Shown here piece after piece: positions 10,660-19,920 of a stretch of 35,888 nt of DNA. Location: the NCBI GenBank assembly GCA_001275005.1, contig JWZX01002573.1, positions 1 to 35,888 of the forward strand. The letters run 5' to 3'. Every line of letters begins with the position of its first letter. The stretch's first letter is position 1. Origin of the DNA: Chrysochromulina tobinii (lineage: Eukaryota > Haptophyta > Prymnesiales > Chrysochromulinaceae). The notes below the pieces were generated by a model that saw only the letters and a list, made by a program, of their open reading frames with translations, made no database searches and was not told where the DNA came from. A program made the translations under genes and the position numbers.

Positions 10660-11089
10660 CTTCCAGTTCCAGCAGCAGCTCCTCAAGCAGCACAAGCAGT
10701 CGCAGGCGCAGCTCATGCAGTTGCAGCACCAGCACGAGCAGCAGGCGTTGCTGCAGCAGCAGGCGCAGCAGCTCCAGATCCTCCAGCAGGCGCAGCTGCA
10801 GCAGCAGCAGCTGATGCAGCGCAACCTGCTCGAAGGCCAAGGGGACGGCGACGACACCCTGAGCGCCGCCGATGCCACGATGCAGCGTCTTTCGTCCCTC
10901 GGAATAGACGACGGGCTCCCCCTGCCTGCGTCCGCCGCGTCCTCGCTGCAGTCCACCACGCTGCCGTCGGCCTCGCTGCCGGTGGCGCTTCCAGCGGCAC
11001 AGCTGCCGGGGGCACAACTCCCGGGCGCGCAGCTACCAATCAACTCGCTGCCCTCGAGTGGAGCGCTCCTTCCGGGCTTCTTCCATTAG
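9170..11089 (+). CDS. Two-RRM hnRNP/Musashi/DAZAP1-like RNA-binding protein with poly-Gln tail
   Basis: Probable mRNA-binding regulator of splicing, translation or stability. Single exon; 639 residues from the ATG at 9170, which is preferred because no upstream in-frame ATG is seen. RRM1 is residues 31-105 with RNP2 KVFVGGLS and RNP1 RGFGFVTY. RRM2 is about residues 213-287 with RNP2 KIFVGGLS and RNP1 RGFGFITF. The inter-RRM linker is Gly/Pro-rich. The region after RRM2 has RGG/GGR-like segments, then a Gln-rich block with a pure CAG run near 10617-10653, then Ala/Leu/Pro repeats (LPGAQLPGAQLP) before the stop. The tandem RRM layout is that of the hnRNP A/B-Musashi group. The low-complexity tail suggests condensate or granule recruitment (inference). 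Confidence 0.9.
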
Positions 11090-12827
11090 ACACCGACGGA
11101 GTCTCCCCCCCCCCGCGCGCCTGGGCACGCGGGGGCAGTGCAAGAACGAGGCAGGGGCAGGTGGGGCAGGGCACAGCGGCAGGGCACAGCGGCAAGGCAC
11201 AGCCCAGGCGCAGTTGACTGGGCCACTCTCGGCCAATAGTAGTTCATCGGCGGAGAGCAGCAGAGAGAAGAAGCACAGTCCAGGTTTATCGAGCACGTCC
11301 TTCCCAGAAGGGGGAGGCGCGGCTGTCAGGGCACGAGGGAGTACAAGGGCACATACACAGGGACAAGATCTTGTAGCATCCGGGAACAGGAGGCGAGACG
11401 GGCATCCTGTCTCGTTGCACCTTAGATTCAGACGCCAGCTTCGGTGCTGCTGAGGCCGAGTGCCGCCAACAGTGCCGCGCAACAGGAGATAGGGGGGGGC
11501 TCCCGTCGGCAGTGACCGCGACGACGCGAGTGAGTTGACATGGAGTTAGGGTGGGGGGAGCGCCGCGACCGAACATTCGCGATGATGATCATCATGCATT
11601 GCTTAGTCCGCCCGAGGCTCAGCTAAGTGGTGTCAGCGCATAGCGTATGCGGCGAGCGGCTGTGTGGCTCGATTGCCCCGCGGTTAGCCGACTTGTCGTC
11701 CGCGGAGCCGGAGGGAGGTATCCATAGGCGGTGGCGCGCACCGCCGCACTTGTTTGCGCGCTACCTTCGTCGCGGTAACGTACAAGTGTATCGGTAATAG
11801 TGTATCATGGTAAGTCACACCAGGTCCGATAGTGCAGTGTAGTTGCCGGGGGGGCGCGCGTGTGCATCGGGGAGATGCATCGGGGTTACTTTCGCACAAT
11901 CACAAGTATGTTTCTGATCGGTCCGGAGATCGCCCCACTCGCCACTGGCCACTGCATTCCCAGCGGCAGCGCCCCCGCCGGAGCCGCCGTTCCCAGATCC
12001 CACGGCAGGCACTGTTCCGCGCTGCACTGTAGACTGTTCACCCACGACCCAGTTCGGACTTCGGTCCCGCACGGCGCCACGGGGCGCACGGGCGCATGTT
12101 AGGCGCATGAAGATGTAGATGATGCGATCCCACCCGCACCGCCGTTACCCCGGTGGGGACTGGGGTTCAGCCTTAACCCCCCGCGGCCCCCGGCGCCCCG
12201 CCCCCGGGCCCCCGGCCCCGCGCGTGCGGCCGCGTGCCGCGCGAATGGAGTGCCCGGCGCGATCGCCGGAATCCTGGAATGGCGCGAATGCAGTCGCACC
12301 CGCGGTCTACGGTCTTCGTTAATGTTGTATATATTGATAACTGAACACCGTCGACTCGGAACACCGAAGACCGTGCTAGATGTACGGTACCGACCGACGG
12401 ACCGCAATGATCAATGTAGAATGATGTCAACAGCTCAAAAGCCTCAACGACTGGCACAACTGCTTCATCCGATCGCATGACGCGAGCGGACACGTGACCG
12501 CGTGCACGCGGTAGAACGGCAAGCAAGGACTGTATGTGTATCCATACGATCGGTAAAGTAGCGGGTAGATCAGCAATCGCACCGGTTGACCCTCTCATAC
12601 ATCTTAGGCTCTGGACAGCGGAAGGCGGATGGTCGTACATGTAGGCCACGCTTCGTTCGGCCTGGGCCCTCCGCTTGGCCGCCTAGGTAGCATGGTAGCA
12701 TGCGTGCGTCTCTCCTCTCTTGGCTGCTGGCTGCCTATCAAGCGGACGCCAAGTGCAGCTGCCCAGGTACCCTAAGGTGCCCGGTACGGCGCCACGGCGC
12801 AGGCGCCCAAAGGTGCCCAAGTCTCCT
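11090..12827. other. Long gene-free stretch, GC-rich, with short repeats
   Basis: No ORF here has a recognisable motif or the codon bias of the neighbouring genes. It should include the 3' UTRs of the RRM gene (+) and the coiled-coil gene (-), which converge on it. About 12170-12245 is extremely C/G-rich (runs of C and GCC), followed by an AT-richer patch at about 12315-12345. A small exon or noncoding RNA cannot be excluded by eye. Confidence 0.45.
11165..11203. repeat. Three-copy 13-bp tandem repeat
   Basis: Units GGCAGGGCACAGC at 11165-11177 and 11178-11190, and GGCAAGGCACAGC at 11191-11203. Lies in the 3' flank of the RRM protein gene. Confidence 0.85.
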
Positions 12828-15459
12828 TCACGCACGCATCGTCGCGGGGGGCGAGAGCTCGAGCGAGAGCAGGCCCGCCGACGCAGACGCCGCCAAGCCG
12901 CCGCTGCTACCACTCCCTCCAAGTCGCGCTTTGCTCGACTGCGGCCTCTGGCGCTGCAGCTGATGCTTGACAAGATTCTGCTCCCCGGGGGTGAGTGGCC
13001 CGGCGGAACGGTGTGCTTGGAAGGCATACCGGCGAGGGTCCACCTGCGGCGCCTCGGTGGCACCTGATGAGGGACGCAATTGAGAGTCATCAGCGGTCAT
13101 CAGCGGCACTCCCCACCTGAGGCGCTTCGGCAGCACCTGTCAAGAAGACCGTTGTAGGCAGCACCCCCTTCCCCATCGGCGGGAATTCCTTGTCGCGATG
13201 GCTGTAACGAACCCCGGCGGAGGCAGGCCGACGAAGATTCGATCGCGCTCCAGGGATCGCCTCGATGGTGAAGGGTGCGCTTGAAGGCGCCGAGTTGAGC
13301 TCCTCGCGTGTGGGGGTGGCCCATGCGCCCGTGACGGCGCCTCCGTCCGCCCCTCCATTCGCATGGCCAGCGCCGCCACCAACGATGGCCGCGGGATTCG
13401 TCGCGCGAGTGGTCTCGGCGGCGGCGTGAGCGGAGGTCTCCATCAGGCGCATGATGGCCTGCTGTAGGTCTCCCTGGACAGTCGATTGGGTCTTCTCCTC
13501 CAAATCTCCTAATTGGCGGCCCACCTGCATTCCGATGCCATCAACAGCCATCAACAGCCATCAACAGCCATCAACAGCCATCAACAGCCATCAACAGCCA
13601 TCAACAGCCATCAACAGCCATCAATACCATACGAATCCATCGGAGGCAATCAGAGAGCAATCACCTCGACCGCAAAGTTGGCTAGGATGGACTCGCAGAA
13701 AGCTCGATCTGCCTTCGTGGCGAGCAGCCAGCGCTCAGCCTTGGTCTCGAGCGCGCGCTCGACCTTCTCGGCGTCTGCCTTCGTCTCTTTGAGGGTGATC
13801 ACCTGCGCCCGCAATCCGAGGTCATCAGAGGCAATCCGAGGGGCAATTCGTCGCAATCAGTGGCCATCAGAGGCGCAATCCGTGGCCATCAGAGGCAATC
13901 CGAGGGGCAATTCGTCGCAATCAGTGGCCATCAGAGGCGCAATCCGTGGCCATCAGAGGCAATCCGAGGGGCAATTCGTCGCAATCGGTGGCCATCAGAG
14001 GCGCAATCAGAGGTCATCAGAGGCAATCCGAGGGGCAATTCGTCGCAATCAGTGGCCATCAGAGGCGCAATCAGAGGTCATCAGTGGCAATCCGAGGGGC
14101 AATTCGTCGCAATCAGAGGTCTCATTGCGAGTAAACACCTGCCCGTGTAGCTCGGAGAGCGCCGCCTGCACCTCGCCCTTCATGTCATCGAGCATCGCCT
14201 TGTCCACGCCTTGCGCCCCTTGCCCGCGCTCTACCTCAGCTTTTCGGAGCAGAGCACGCAGGTGCGTCTGTAAAGCGAGCACCTGCCCCTGCGTCGCCTG
14301 CTGGGTAGCCTGGAGGGTCTCGACGAGCTCGGCTGACGCCCCCGCGCCCCCGCCCAGCTGCGGGGCGAGCAGAGGTACTCAGAGGCACTCAGCGGCACGC
14401 AGTGGCACTCAGAGGCACTCAGTGGCACTCAGCGGCACTCGAGAGGCACTCGAGAGGCACTCCGAGCCAATCAGTGGCGCCGCCGACCATTTGCTGAGCC
14501 AGAACGCTCGTACGCAGCTCGCTCAAGGCGCCTGTGAGCGCGCCAAATTCAAACTTGGTAGTGAAGTCGGTTTCGAGTTTGGTGCGCAGCTCGCTGAGCT
14601 CGCGCATCTGACTCATCTCCGCGTGCGAGGCTCGCAGCTCGGCGGCTGCTGATTGGAGCTCTCGCATCTGGGCGAGGATCCTGTGCTCGAGATCTCTGAG
14701 CTGGGCGGCCGACGCCCCCGCGCTGCTCTGGAGCACGAGCCCGTGGAGCAGCGAGGTGCGACCGACGAGACGCGAGGGGCGCCTTCGTTCATCACTCGTG
14801 GGAGAGCCGCTGATGCTGGCGGCAGCGGCAGCTGCTGATGAAGACGCCGCGGCAGCTTTGGTGGCCAGGGCGGCCGTTCCCTCTGCTGCTGCGGCTGCTG
14901 CTGCGGCTGCGGCTGCAGTCGGATACCCGGAGCCGCTGCTGCTGCTGCTGTCGGAAAAGTCGAGCGGTCGGTAGCCGTCTGGCATGGTCGCGTGGCCCAC
15001 GGGCTTACCATCCTTGCCGACGGACGGCGATGCGCTGACAGCAGCGGGCGGCAGCTTACCGCCGGTCGGCTCGCACACCATCTCGATGAGCTGGCCTACC
15101 TCCTCGTCCATGCGGTCGATGAGCGCTTGGTGCCGCTCGGCGGCATCGCCAAGCGCCGCAATCTCGGCGAGAAGTGCCTCGTCGACCTTACCCTTCTTGT
15201 CGCCCATCATGGCGACGATCGCCGACGATGCGTTCGATCCCCATCTGCTGCTCAGCTTCTTCTCAAGCTCAGCATTGCGCGCCTCTAGAGCAGCCAAACG
15301 GGCCTCGAGGGCCTCCGCCCGTGCGTCACTGGCCTCCACACGCTCGACGAGCGCGCGCGTCTCCTCCACGTGTACCTCGCGTGCCAGTGCACGGATGAAC
15401 TCGCGCTGCGCATCGATGTAGGTGGATCGTGGCGATGCAGATGAAGGGTCGGACGCCAT
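12828..15459 (-). CDS. Coiled-coil protein with repeat-filled introns, five exons
   Basis: Family not recognised. Exons on the minus strand: 15459-14488, 14357-14139, 13802-13665, 13524-13137 and 13063-12828. They give 650 residues; every junction keeps frame. Start chosen at the ATG at 15459-15457 (MASDPSSASPRSTYIDAQRE); an in-frame ATG lies upstream at 15543. Residues 20-70 and about 270-480 are coiled coil, separated by a Ser/Ala-rich linker (near 14830-14950). Exon 3 reads VITLKETKADAEKVERALET. The C-terminal half is less repetitive, with RRPASAGVRYSHRDKEFPP and then GATEAPQVDPRRYAFQAHR, and is the part most likely to identify homologues. All four introns contain direct repeats or duplications (separate entries). 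A cytoskeletal or flagellar scaffold role is possible but not shown. Confidence 0.75.
13064..13136 (-). repeat. Intron 4: duplicated exon start plus TGATGAC repeats
   Basis: A 73-nt intron (donor CAG|GTGCTG at 13136, acceptor TCATCAG|GTG ending 13064). The first 24 intron bases match the first 24 bases of exon 5 at 20 positions. Read through, the intron copy would encode GAAEAPQV against the exon's GATEAPQV. The middle contains GCTGATGACCGCTGATGAC. Splicing is inferred because the unspliced frame stops within the intron, whereas the spliced frame continues into coding-like sequence. Confidence 0.75.
13525..13664 (-). repeat. Intron 3: eight perfect copies of a 10-bp repeat
   Basis: On the plus strand the decamer TCAACAGCCA occurs eight times without error from 13541 to 13620, with a diverged ninth at 13621-13630. 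In the sense of the gene this is (TGGCTGTTGA)n. Intron borders GTG at 13664 and CAG at 13525 give a phase-0 junction VE-VGRQLG. Confidence 0.85.
13803..14138 (-). repeat. Intron 2: five copies of a 64-bp satellite
   Basis: The landmark GGGGCAATTCGTCGCAAT recurs with its GCAATT core at 13844, 13908, 13972, 14036 and 14100, an exact 64-bp period. Within each unit, shorter sub-blocks of about 10-12 bp (TGATTGC, TGATGGCC, TGATGACC in the sense direction) can be seen. The first 21 intron bases match the first 21 bases of exon 3 at 15 positions; the encoded text would be VFTRNET against VITLKET. Confidence 0.85.
14358..14487 (-). repeat. Intron 1: decamer array GAGTGCCNCT
   Basis: About nine units of 10-11 bp from 14371 to 14462 (plus strand AGAGGCACTC, AGTGGCACTC, AGCGGCACTC and variants). 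Sense consensus is GAGTGCC followed by A, T or G and CT. Donor ATG|GTCGGC at 14487 and acceptor CCGCAG|CTG ending 14358 give a phase-0 junction AQQM-LGGG. Confidence 0.8.
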
Positions 15460-15655
15460 TGACGGTTGCGTTAGTTTGGCCCCCTTACGCACCAACATGC
15501 CCGCGGACAACTCAACACGACAACACAAAGCCGAACTTCGCACGTCAATTCATCCCCCTGTCAAAATCACCATTCTGAGACTGTTGCCAATTTGGGATAA
15601 CTTTTGTCAGCGTCTTATCGCGAGAGATCGCGTGAGGCTTACTGGCACACGCGGG
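15460..15655. promoter_or_regulatory. Divergent intergenic region, coiled-coil (-) / sulfotransferase (+)
   Basis: 196 bp between divergent starts. It is AT-richer than both genes, including a CCAATTTGGGATAACTTTTG stretch near 15587-15606 with a CCAAT box. It presumably carries both promoters. If the sulfotransferase starts at the upstream ATG at 15497, most of this would be coding. Confidence 0.4.
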
Positions 15656-17026
15656 ATGTCGCCGCCACGCGACGTTTCGGCCGGCCGACCGAAGATCTAC
15701 CTGCCTACAGGCCCGGCGCGCTACTCGGGCCTCGAGGTGGACACGCCGCTCCTTTTCCTCTTCTACCACGTCGAAAAGACGGCTGGTTCGGCCGTCATGA
15801 AGTGGCTCCATAAGCTGGTGAGTGCGCACGACAGGGATCTGGGCAACCTTACGCCGCGGCTCACCTCGCTCTACGACTTCACTCACACGAGCTGCCTGCT
15901 CTCGCAACACGGCGACCTGTTCCCCGGCTATGCCAAGCTGTGGGACGAACGCCGGTGCTCCGTTCCGCACCCGCCGCCCTGGCAGCGATCAGCGACTGCC
16001 GCCGAGTTCCATGCCTATACGAAGAAGCGCTACTGGGAAGACTTTGTGCCCGTGCTGCCCCAGCTGCGCGCTAAGTACGCGGCGGCGAATGGCACGGTGA
16101 TCACCGTCACGCTGCTGCGTGAACCCATCAGCCACATTATGTCGGCGTACAAGATGTGGCCGCCGTCGCAGCGGTGCAAGGCGGGCGGCAGTTGCGACGC
16201 GTCGTTCTGCAGCGCGGTCGATGCAGCGCGGCCGAAGCGAGGTGCCCGATGCAGCGCGGTCCAGCCCTGTTCGCCTGCCGACTGCCCAACCGCGGGCAAG
16301 CATGCCCTTCCGCTGCCCTGGTGGCTTCCACGCGCCATCGGGCTCCAGGCAGGCTCACTCACTCTCGACAGCTGGCCGAATAAGCACATTGGCTTCCACA
16401 ACCTGCGGGGCTGCCAGGTGACTGCCGCTGATCGCCCGTGAGATTTCCATTTCATCTGCCACTGAGTGAGGCTTGCGCGTTCCGCTGGGTTCATCATCGG
16501 GGTTCGTCAGGTCCTCGAGCTCAGCCAGCAACGGTTGCAGACCTTCGACGTGGTGGGCGTGACCGACTGCCTCGAAGCCTTGCTTGCTCGATTGTGCACC
16601 TTCTTCAATTGGCCTTGCGCAGCGGACCGTGAACGGACGGAGCTTGCCATCTCCCAAGCGCTCCACATGAAGCCGCACGGGGTCAAGCCGGGCGGACTGA
16701 TGGCTCGCGAAGGGCTCGCCTTCTTTGAGGCCGCTCGTCAGAATGCGAGCGTGCAGCGCGATGTCGCTGTCGCCGCGCGATGCGATCGGCAGCTCTACGA
16801 GTACGCCATCCGGCGCGTTGGATTACCGTCGCTTGCCCCCCCCGAGATCAAGGTCGATCGCGCCTTGTGCGAGCGCGCGCCCTTTCTGGGCTTGAATGGG
16901 AAAGGGCTCCTTGAGCAAAGCCACTCGGGCGCGCTCCTCCCGTACCCAATATCGATCAACCAACAGGCTAGATTCTTCACAGACGTTCGATACCTTAAAT
17001 CGGCCCTGGCGGGTCGTTTGGTTTGA
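15656..17026 (+). CDS. PAPS-dependent sulfotransferase, two exons
   Basis: Transfers sulfate from PAPS to a carbohydrate or similar acceptor. Exons 15656-16417 and 16511-17026; the 93-nt intron joins phase 0 as NLRGCQ-VLELSQQ, giving about 425 residues. The 5'-phosphosulfate loop is FYHVEKTAGSAVMKWL, with Lys and Ser of KTAGS. The 3'-phosphate motif is TLLREPISHIMSAYKMW, with Arg and Ser. Between them lies a Tyr/Trp-rich acceptor region, and after them a Cys-rich insert with seven Cys (CKAGGSCDASFC onward, about 16177-16290). The layout resembles the heparan-sulfate 2-O/6-O or Gal-3-O sulfotransferase group. No N-terminal membrane anchor is visible from either the 15656 or the 15497 ATG. The later start is preferred because 15497-15655 has noncoding-like composition. 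Confidence 0.78.
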
Positions 17027-17764
17027 GAACTTTTGAGGCGTTTACACGATTGAGTTCTCACGGAGAGGTGTCGTCCGTCGCGGCACCGCAGTCGCGCGAT
17101 ACGCGACGGCCGCCCGGCCGGGCGGATCGGGATCGGATGGTCTTCTTTGTATGCTTCACACACTTAGGGATGTTTAGATAGAACAGCCCCGAGAGCTGGC
17201 CGAAGGCCGAGCTCTGACATCGCGGCGCGGTCCGGTGCGGTGACATCGACGCGACGTGGCAAGTTGCGCGCGGCGCGCCCTCCGGCGTTGCGGCTTGCGC
17301 GCCTTGCGGGATCATGTGCGGGATCGACCGAGTACGATTTCCTATTTTAAACATGCTGTTAGATGTGCCCTGTAGCGTAGTATACAGCCCAAGAGTACCG
17401 TGCCCCTATCCCTCTCCGCACACACAGTTCGCGCGCCCCAAGCACCGCCTCTAAAGACGGGAACACGGAACTCCAGACTGCAGATACCCCGCACCGGGCG
17501 CCCCCTGAGGTCCCCCCTTTCCGCACACACGACCAAACGAGGCCGAAAGGGTCACGATGTTCCAAGAGCCACGGCTGCTCCACACTGAGTCCGCTGGCTG
17601 GCTGTAGACTGATCTAAGTTGCGTCGTGTCGGAGCACATCCCCCGCGCTCAATGCTCCTGACGCACATGCTGCTACGCACATGCTGCCAACCTCCATGGC
17701 CTCAGACGGTTTGCATCGTTCCCCTTTCTGCGCGCGTTGCGCCGTCGTTGGCACCTCCGCCGCC
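17027..17764. other. Convergent intergenic region with an inverted repeat
   Basis: Lies between the 3' ends of the sulfotransferase (+) and E2 (-) genes. No gene seen. An 8-bp inverted repeat, CCGTCGCG at 17075-17082 and CGCGACGG at 17102-17109, has a nested 6-bp pair GTCGCG/CGCGAC, allowing two alternative stems 50 bp past the sulfotransferase stop. Confidence 0.5.
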
Positions 17765-19723
17765 TCAGAAGAGCAATGACATCGAGTCGGTCTCGATGAT
17801 GGCGGCGAGGTCGACGAGGAACTTGGCCGCATCGGCGCCATAGATGTGCCGGTGGTCGCACGTGAGCGTCACGGTCATCATCTTCTTCATCCCCATCTTG
17901 CCGTCCTTGTCGAGCACAGCGGTCGGTGTGGAAGCGGCAACGGCGAGGATGGCGCCCTGGCCGGGCGGCAGGATCGAGACGAACGACGAGACGCCGAACA
18001 TGCCCAGGTTGGAGATGGTGAAGGTGCCTGTCGAGTACTCATCGGGCTTGAGCTTGCCCTCGAGAGCACGAGGCACGAGGTCCTTCCACTGCTTGGAGAG
18101 CGTAGCCAGGTCGGTCTGATCCGCCTTCTGCAGCACGGGCGTGATCAGGCCGCCGTCGGGCATGGCCACCGCCATGGCCACGTTGATGTTCGCATTGTAC
18201 TTGATGCCGTCCGGCACGTAGCCGGCGTTCATGATCGGGTGCTTGGCGAGAGCCATCGCGCAGGCCTTCGCGAGGAGCGCCGACATGGTCACGCCCTTGG
18301 CCTTGACCATGCCGTAGAGCTTGTCGAGCTCATCGGTCGCGATCTGGCGCGACACCTGGTACGTGGGCACATCGTTGGCCCAGGCCATGTTCTTGACCAC
18401 GGCCTTCTGCATGCCATTCATCGCAACCGTGCCCACCGGCGCCGCAGCGGGCGCCTTGTCGGCTTTCTTGTCACCCGCGGGCGCGGCCTTTGCAGGCGCG
18501 GCGGCGGCGGCGGCGGGTGCAGCGGCCACAGCCATGCCCGGCACCTTCTTGGGCACCGGCTGCTCGCCCGCGGCGAGCAGCACGTCGTCAGGCATGATGC
18601 GGCCGAAGTTGCCGGTGCCCTTGACAGTCGCCAGGTCGATGTTCTTCGACTTCGCCAGCTTCTTGGCCGCAGGCGTCGCCATCAGGAGCTTGGAGACGAA
18701 GGCCGCCGCCGGGGCGGAGGCGCCACCGTTCTTGACGGCCGCCTCGACGTCCTCCGCTGATATGCGGCCCTCGGGGCCCGTTCCCGTCACGCGCGTCAGG
18801 TCAATACCCTTCTCCTCTGCCAGCTTCTTAGCAAAGGGGCTCGCGACAACACGGCCCGTCGTGGGCGCCGCCGCCGACGCCATCGCAACCGGGGCAGACG
18901 TGGAGGGCGCCGCCGCCGCGGGCGCCGCCGCCATCGCAGGCGCCGAGCCGCCGCCCACACCAGCCGCCGCCACCTTGGCAATCTCGTCCTTGGTCTTCGC
19001 AATGAGAGCGACCGGAGCGCCAACGGCGGCGCTCGAGCCCTCAGGCACGAGGATCTTGGCTAGGTAGCCCTCCTCGTACGACTCGACGTCCATGTCCGCC
19101 TTGTCCGACTCGACCACGAGCACCATGTCGCCAATGTTGACCTTGTCGCCGACGTTGATCAGCCACTGCGAGATCTTACCCTCCGTCATCGTCGACGAGA
19201 GCGCGGGCATCATGATCGCCAACGAGTCGACCATGGGGCCCGCGGGAGCGGCGGCCGGCGCGGGCGCAGCGGGTGCGGGCGCGGCCTTGGCCGCCGGTGC
19301 AGCGCCGCCCGCCTTGACGGCCGCAATGTCGGCCTTGTTGGCCACAAGCAGGGCGACGGGAGCGCCGACTGCGGCAGTCTCGCCCTCACCAACGAGGATC
19401 TTCGCGATGAAACCCTCCTCGTACGACTCAACGTCCATGTCTGCCTTGTCCGACTCGACCACGAGCACCATATCGCCCGGAGACACCTTGTCGCCCTCGC
19501 TAAGCAGCCACGACGAGATCTTCCCCTCGGTCATGGTGGACGAGAGAGCAGGCATGAGGATCTCGGTGACGTCAGCCATCGAGAGCGCGGCAACGCGCGC
19601 TGGGCGCGTGGCGTGGAGACGGCCGACGGCCGTGCGGCCGACATTGGCGCTCTGCAGAGCGCTCGCTGACGCAAGAAGAAGGCCGATAAGCATCTCCAAT
19701 GCTCGGCTCGCTCGCAGATTCAC
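17765..19723 (-). CDS. Dihydrolipoamide acetyltransferase (PDH E2), plastid type, with two lipoyl and two E3-binding domains
   Basis: E2 core of the pyruvate dehydrogenase complex: moves the acetyl group from E1 to CoA, supplying plastid fatty-acid synthesis. Single exon, 652 residues. Hydrophobic leader MLIGLLLASASALQ (residues 11-24), then a basic transit-like stretch to about 48. Lipoyl domain 1 is about residues 53-130 with Lys93 in ESDKADMDVES. Lipoyl domain 2 is about residues 167-248 with Lys208 in the same motif. Two peripheral-subunit-binding domains follow: residues 293-330 (ASPFAKKLAEEKGIDL...GRISAEDV) and 348-386 (ATPAAKKLAKSKNIDL...GRIMPDDV). The catalytic domain is about 430-652, with the active-site loop TCDHRHIYGADAAKF at 621-635. 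The Tyr in place of Asp in DHRxxDG is the plastid/cyanobacterial form. Linkers are Ala/Pro-rich, as usual. Confidence 0.95.
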   Translation of the reverse strand: MNLRASRALEMLIGLLLASASALQSANVGRTAVGRLHATRPARVAALSMADVTEILMPALSSTMTEGKISSWLLSEGDKVSPGDMVLVVESDKADMDVESYEEGFIAKILVGEGETAAVGAPVALLVANKADIAAVKAGGAAPAAKAAPAPAAPAPAAAPAGPMVDSLAIMMPALSSTMTEGKISQWLINVGDKVNIGDMVLVVESDKADMDVESYEEGYLAKILVPEGSSAAVGAPVALIAKTKDEIAKVAAAGVGGGSAPAMAAAPAAAAPSTSAPVAMASAAAPTTGRVVASPFAKKLAEEKGIDLTRVTGTGPEGRISAEDVEAAVKNGGASAPAAAFVSKLLMATPAAKKLAKSKNIDLATVKGTGNFGRIMPDDVLLAAGEQPVPKKVPGMAVAAAPAAAAAAPAKAAPAGDKKADKAPAAAPVGTVAMNGMQKAVVKNMAWANDVPTYQVSRQIATDELDKLYGMVKAKGVTMSALLAKACAMALAKHPIMNAGYVPDGIKYNANINVAMAVAMPDGGLITPVLQKADQTDLATLSKQWKDLVPRALEGKLKPDEYSTGTFTISNLGMFGVSSFVSILPPGQGAILAVAASTPTAVLDKDGKMGMKKMMTVTLTCDHRHIYGADAAKFLVDLAAIIETDSMSLLF

Positions 19724-19920
19724 GCGAGCTCGCCGCAGAGCACACTTTTACACTTTGCGTTCACACGTTTCCGCAGATTCTCATGATGCGCGATACGCTT
19801 TTGCGCAAAACTTTGGGAGCGTCTTCTTTTCGTCGAGAGAATGCGGAAAAGCTGCGCTGTGGGAAAGCACGGCCGGCCGAAAATTGAGTCAACGCGAGCG
19901 ATCGGTCGCCCCCTTCGATT
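19724..19920. promoter_or_regulatory. Divergent intergenic region, E2 (-) / Gln-rich protein (+)
   Basis: 197 bp between divergent start codons, with lower GC around 19740-19830. It should carry both promoters. No known site is recognised. Confidence 0.4.

Noticed and set aside
10277-11017. Long minus-strand ORF over the RRM gene's Gln-rich tail
   Set aside because: Its Leu-rich text is the reverse complement of CAG repeats; the plus strand carries the RRM protein.
11033-11482. 149-codon minus-strand ORF downstream of the RRM gene
   Set aside because: Cys/Pro/Arg-rich without pattern and overlaps the RRM gene stop; looks like 3' UTR.
12683-13090. 135-codon minus-strand ORF over the last coiled-coil exon
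   Set aside because: Different frame from the exon that continues the gene in phase after splicing; its text has no pattern.
13803-14138. CRISPR-like array of regularly spaced repeats
   Set aside because: The 64-bp units are continuous tandem repeats without unique spacers, and they sit in a spliced eukaryotic gene.
13513-14652. 379-codon plus-strand ORF with IRGAIRG-type peptide repeats
   Set aside because: Its repetitive text comes from intron satellites, and its end overlaps coding exons on the minus strand; no non-repeat domain.
17075-17109. Inverted repeat as a bacterial-type terminator
   Set aside because: No T-run follows and the gene context is eukaryotic; kept only as a structural note.
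17846-18760. 304-codon plus-strand ORF over the E2 gene
   Set aside because: Antisense shadow of a highly GC3-biased gene; His/Arg-rich with no motif, while the minus strand encodes a complete E2.
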